Assembly (NCBI GenBank): GCA_013076295.1
Contig: RQOL01000861.1
Coordinates: 5,372,235-5,436,234, forward strand
Direction: 5' to 3'
DNA length: 64,000 bases
From: Sanderia malayensis
Taxonomy: Eukaryota > Cnidaria > Scyphozoa > Semaeostomeae > Pelagiidae
Each line of letters opens with the position of its first letter. Position 1 is the first letter of the stretch. A program made the position numbers and the translations under genes. Below are positions 62,097-64,000 of the stretch, one piece after another. The notes below the pieces were generated by a model. The model searched no databases, had not been told where the DNA came from, and saw nothing but the letters and a program-made list of their open reading frames with translations.

Positions 62097-64000
62097 ATGA
62101 ATATCGCAGGCTACAAAATTGTTCTGACAGTGGCCATGCTGTTGTTTTCAAACATAAGATTGAGCTATGCCTATTGGTGGTAAGTTTACGCTTCTGATAG
62201 CGATGGAACACCTTGTTTTACATATTCAAGACTTTGTTATGGCATAGAGAATTAAACAACTTTCCAAATACCCAGTAATTTTCAGCTTACTAATCTGCAG
62301 CAGGGAGGAAGTTACTGACATTTTGTTACTGACTTCTTTTGCGCTTAAAAGTGACCGATAATGATAAAGTTTTGGAAGCGGTTATGACAAATGTTATGTT
62401 CTGCATATGTTATGAAATGGAATTCTTCTCAGGAAACGAAACGCCGTCGCATGACTCAGCTTTACTCTATTCATTTCATGTCTGTGTAAATAACCATTTT
62501 GCTGAACCCTTTGAGACATGGCGCACCTTTTCATAAATCTAGCATTGTTTTCCTTTTGTATTCCATATTTCTACTGCCATCCCACGACAGTATTGCAGCA
62601 ATTATTCTTTATAGGCTTTAATTATGGAACTCATCAACTTTTAAACCTTCTTAATTAAAATAATCTTCAAAATGTTAGCCTATAAATATTTGTTTCCATT
62701 GTCCCACATGAAATCAATCTATCTAATTTATTTAACTTTTAACTTTTCTTTTGAAGGGCCTTGGGCACACAGGGCTTGAATGTTGTCCGTAATTCAAGGA
62801 TAACTGAGACTGCATCCGTTTGTAATTCATTGCAAAATATATCTGAAAAGCAGAAGAAGTTGTGCAAAGAATATCCTGATCTTATAAAAAGTGTTGCCTT
62901 AGGCGCAAAGATATCTATAGCTGAATGCAAGTACCAATTCAAAGACACACGATGGAACTGTCCTGTTACCAACGATGGTACATCTGTTTTCGGAAAAATA
63001 CTTGAGAAAGGTAAGTTAGCACTTAATTAAATGCATGTTTAATGCAAAGTGAAAATCGGAAGATGTAACTGAAAGTAAGAAAAAATATTGTTTCGTTCAG
63101 GCACCCGGGAAGCAGCATTCATCCATGCAATAACTGCCGCAGGACTATCATCAGCCGTAACTGAAGCTTGCGCACAAGGAAAGTCAACTCACTGTTCATG
63201 TGATAACTCTTACAGAAGAGCTCCTGGCAACGTGGGGTGGAGATGGGGAGGGTGCAGCAGGGACTTCAATTTTGGCCTAAAATTCTCTGAAAAATTTGTG
63301 GACGACAAGAAGAAAGGGAGAAGATCCCCCAGGATTGATATGAACAAACACAACAATGGTGCCGGTAGAGAGGTAGCCTTTCTTGTTCAATATGTTTAAA
63401 CTACAAAAATATTCTGTTCAAAACCTTCACATTCAATTCCAGTAATTGCAGTCAAGCGCACAAACTATTATTTTCTTCTATTCAGGCAATAAGACGTCAT
63501 CTCTATCGAAAATGCAAATGTCATGGATTGTCAGGATCATGCGAAATTAAAACATGTTGGATAAACTTGCCAAAATTCAGAATTGTAAGTGTCTTTATTT
63601 TCAAACTTTTTCACACTGGAAATTTTGTCAATGAATCAAATTATTTTAAATTTAGCATGACATTGTTTAGCAATGCTCTGAAAATTGTTACAGGTTGGAA
63701 AATTTTTGAGAGGTAAATACGACGATGCACATGAAATGAAAGTTGCCTACAAGAGGAAAGGCAATTCACAACGATACAGGCGTCTGAAACCAAAAAACCG
63801 AAATTTGGACAAACCAACAGCACAAGATTTGATATATTATGAACAATCACCAAATTTTTGCAGAACAAATGTTCAAACAGGATCGGTTGGAACAAGAGGC
63901 CGCGAGTGCAACATTACGTCATCTGGAGATGACGGCTGTGCGCGCATGTGCTGTCGTCGTGGAACAGATTTCAAAGCTGTTGCAGTCACAAAATCTTGCA
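62097..64000 (+). CDS. Wnt family secreted ligand (5' part; truncated by window edge)
   Basis: Exons 62097-62179, 62757-63010, 63101-63372, 63486-63584 and 63694-64000 (continuing) give 338 residues in consistent phase. Wnts are secreted, lipid-modified glycoproteins that act through Frizzled and LRP5/6. Residues 1-~25 are a signal peptide ending ...LSYA before YWW. Family landmarks follow: [22 protein letters not shown], a cysteine-rich C-S-C block, [17 protein letters not shown], and [10 protein letters not shown], whose first serine (~219) is the usual palmitoleoylation site. Then come SPNFC and TRGREC. GTREAAF recalls Wnt4/Wnt16 while other parts recall Wnt1, Wnt2 and Wnt5, so I do not assign a subfamily. 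CCRRG replaces the usual CCGRG. The C-terminal cysteine domain is beyond the window. The ATG is the first in frame. Confidence 0.93.

Overview
The window is AT-rich eukaryotic DNA. It carries intron-rich animal genes with short exons (16 to about 300 nt, apart from one 960-nt and one 1,077-nt exon), GT-AG splice sites and many small inverted-repeat transposons. A Wnt ligand and an Sp5-like factor show that it is a metazoan. Intron density, base composition and protein style suggest an early-branching animal, most likely a cnidarian (anthozoan). The species cannot be named from the sequence. No operons, bacterial genes, CRISPR arrays or rRNA genes are seen.

Layout, left to right: (1) 18-9098, minus strand: 3' part of an unconventional myosin (C-terminal third of the motor, four IQ motifs, long low-complexity tail running off the left edge). 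(2) 9843-20707, minus: a complete 20-exon K+-dependent Na+/Ca2+ exchanger of the SLC24A3/4 type (582 aa). Its introns hold a 1.4 kb hAT element with intact 8-bp target duplications, a tRNA-like relic and an inverted copy of one of its own exons. (3) 20.7-24.5 kb: intergenic, with MITE and pogo-like repeats. (4) 24521-26389, minus: a two-exon Sp5-like zinc-finger factor, followed by about 4 kb of upstream DNA with TCF/LEF and GC-box motifs. (5) 30595-38689, minus: a complete 17-exon OLA1 ATPase (429 aa). (6) 38870-40403, plus: a complete 4-exon RNF170 ubiquitin ligase, head-to-head with OLA1 across 180 bp. (7) 41129-47716, minus: a complete 18-exon DMAP1 (471 aa), tail-to-tail with RNF170. (8) 47.7-62.1 kb: gene-poor, with several transposon remnants. 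(9) 62097-64000, plus: the first five exons of a Wnt gene, cut by the right edge.

Exon joins were made by hand. For NCKX, OLA1, RNF170 and DMAP1 all splice phases agree and each joined coding length is an exact multiple of three, so these models should be close to correct. Functionally the genes are unrelated, except that Sp5 genes are known Wnt/beta-catenin targets and this one lies about 36 kb from a Wnt gene. The most unusual items are a myosin with no visible front half of the motor, two long near-perfect hairpins (one shaped like a microRNA precursor), an inverted exon copy that could pair with its parent in the same pre-mRNA, and a perfect palindrome in the OLA1/RNF170 promoter.
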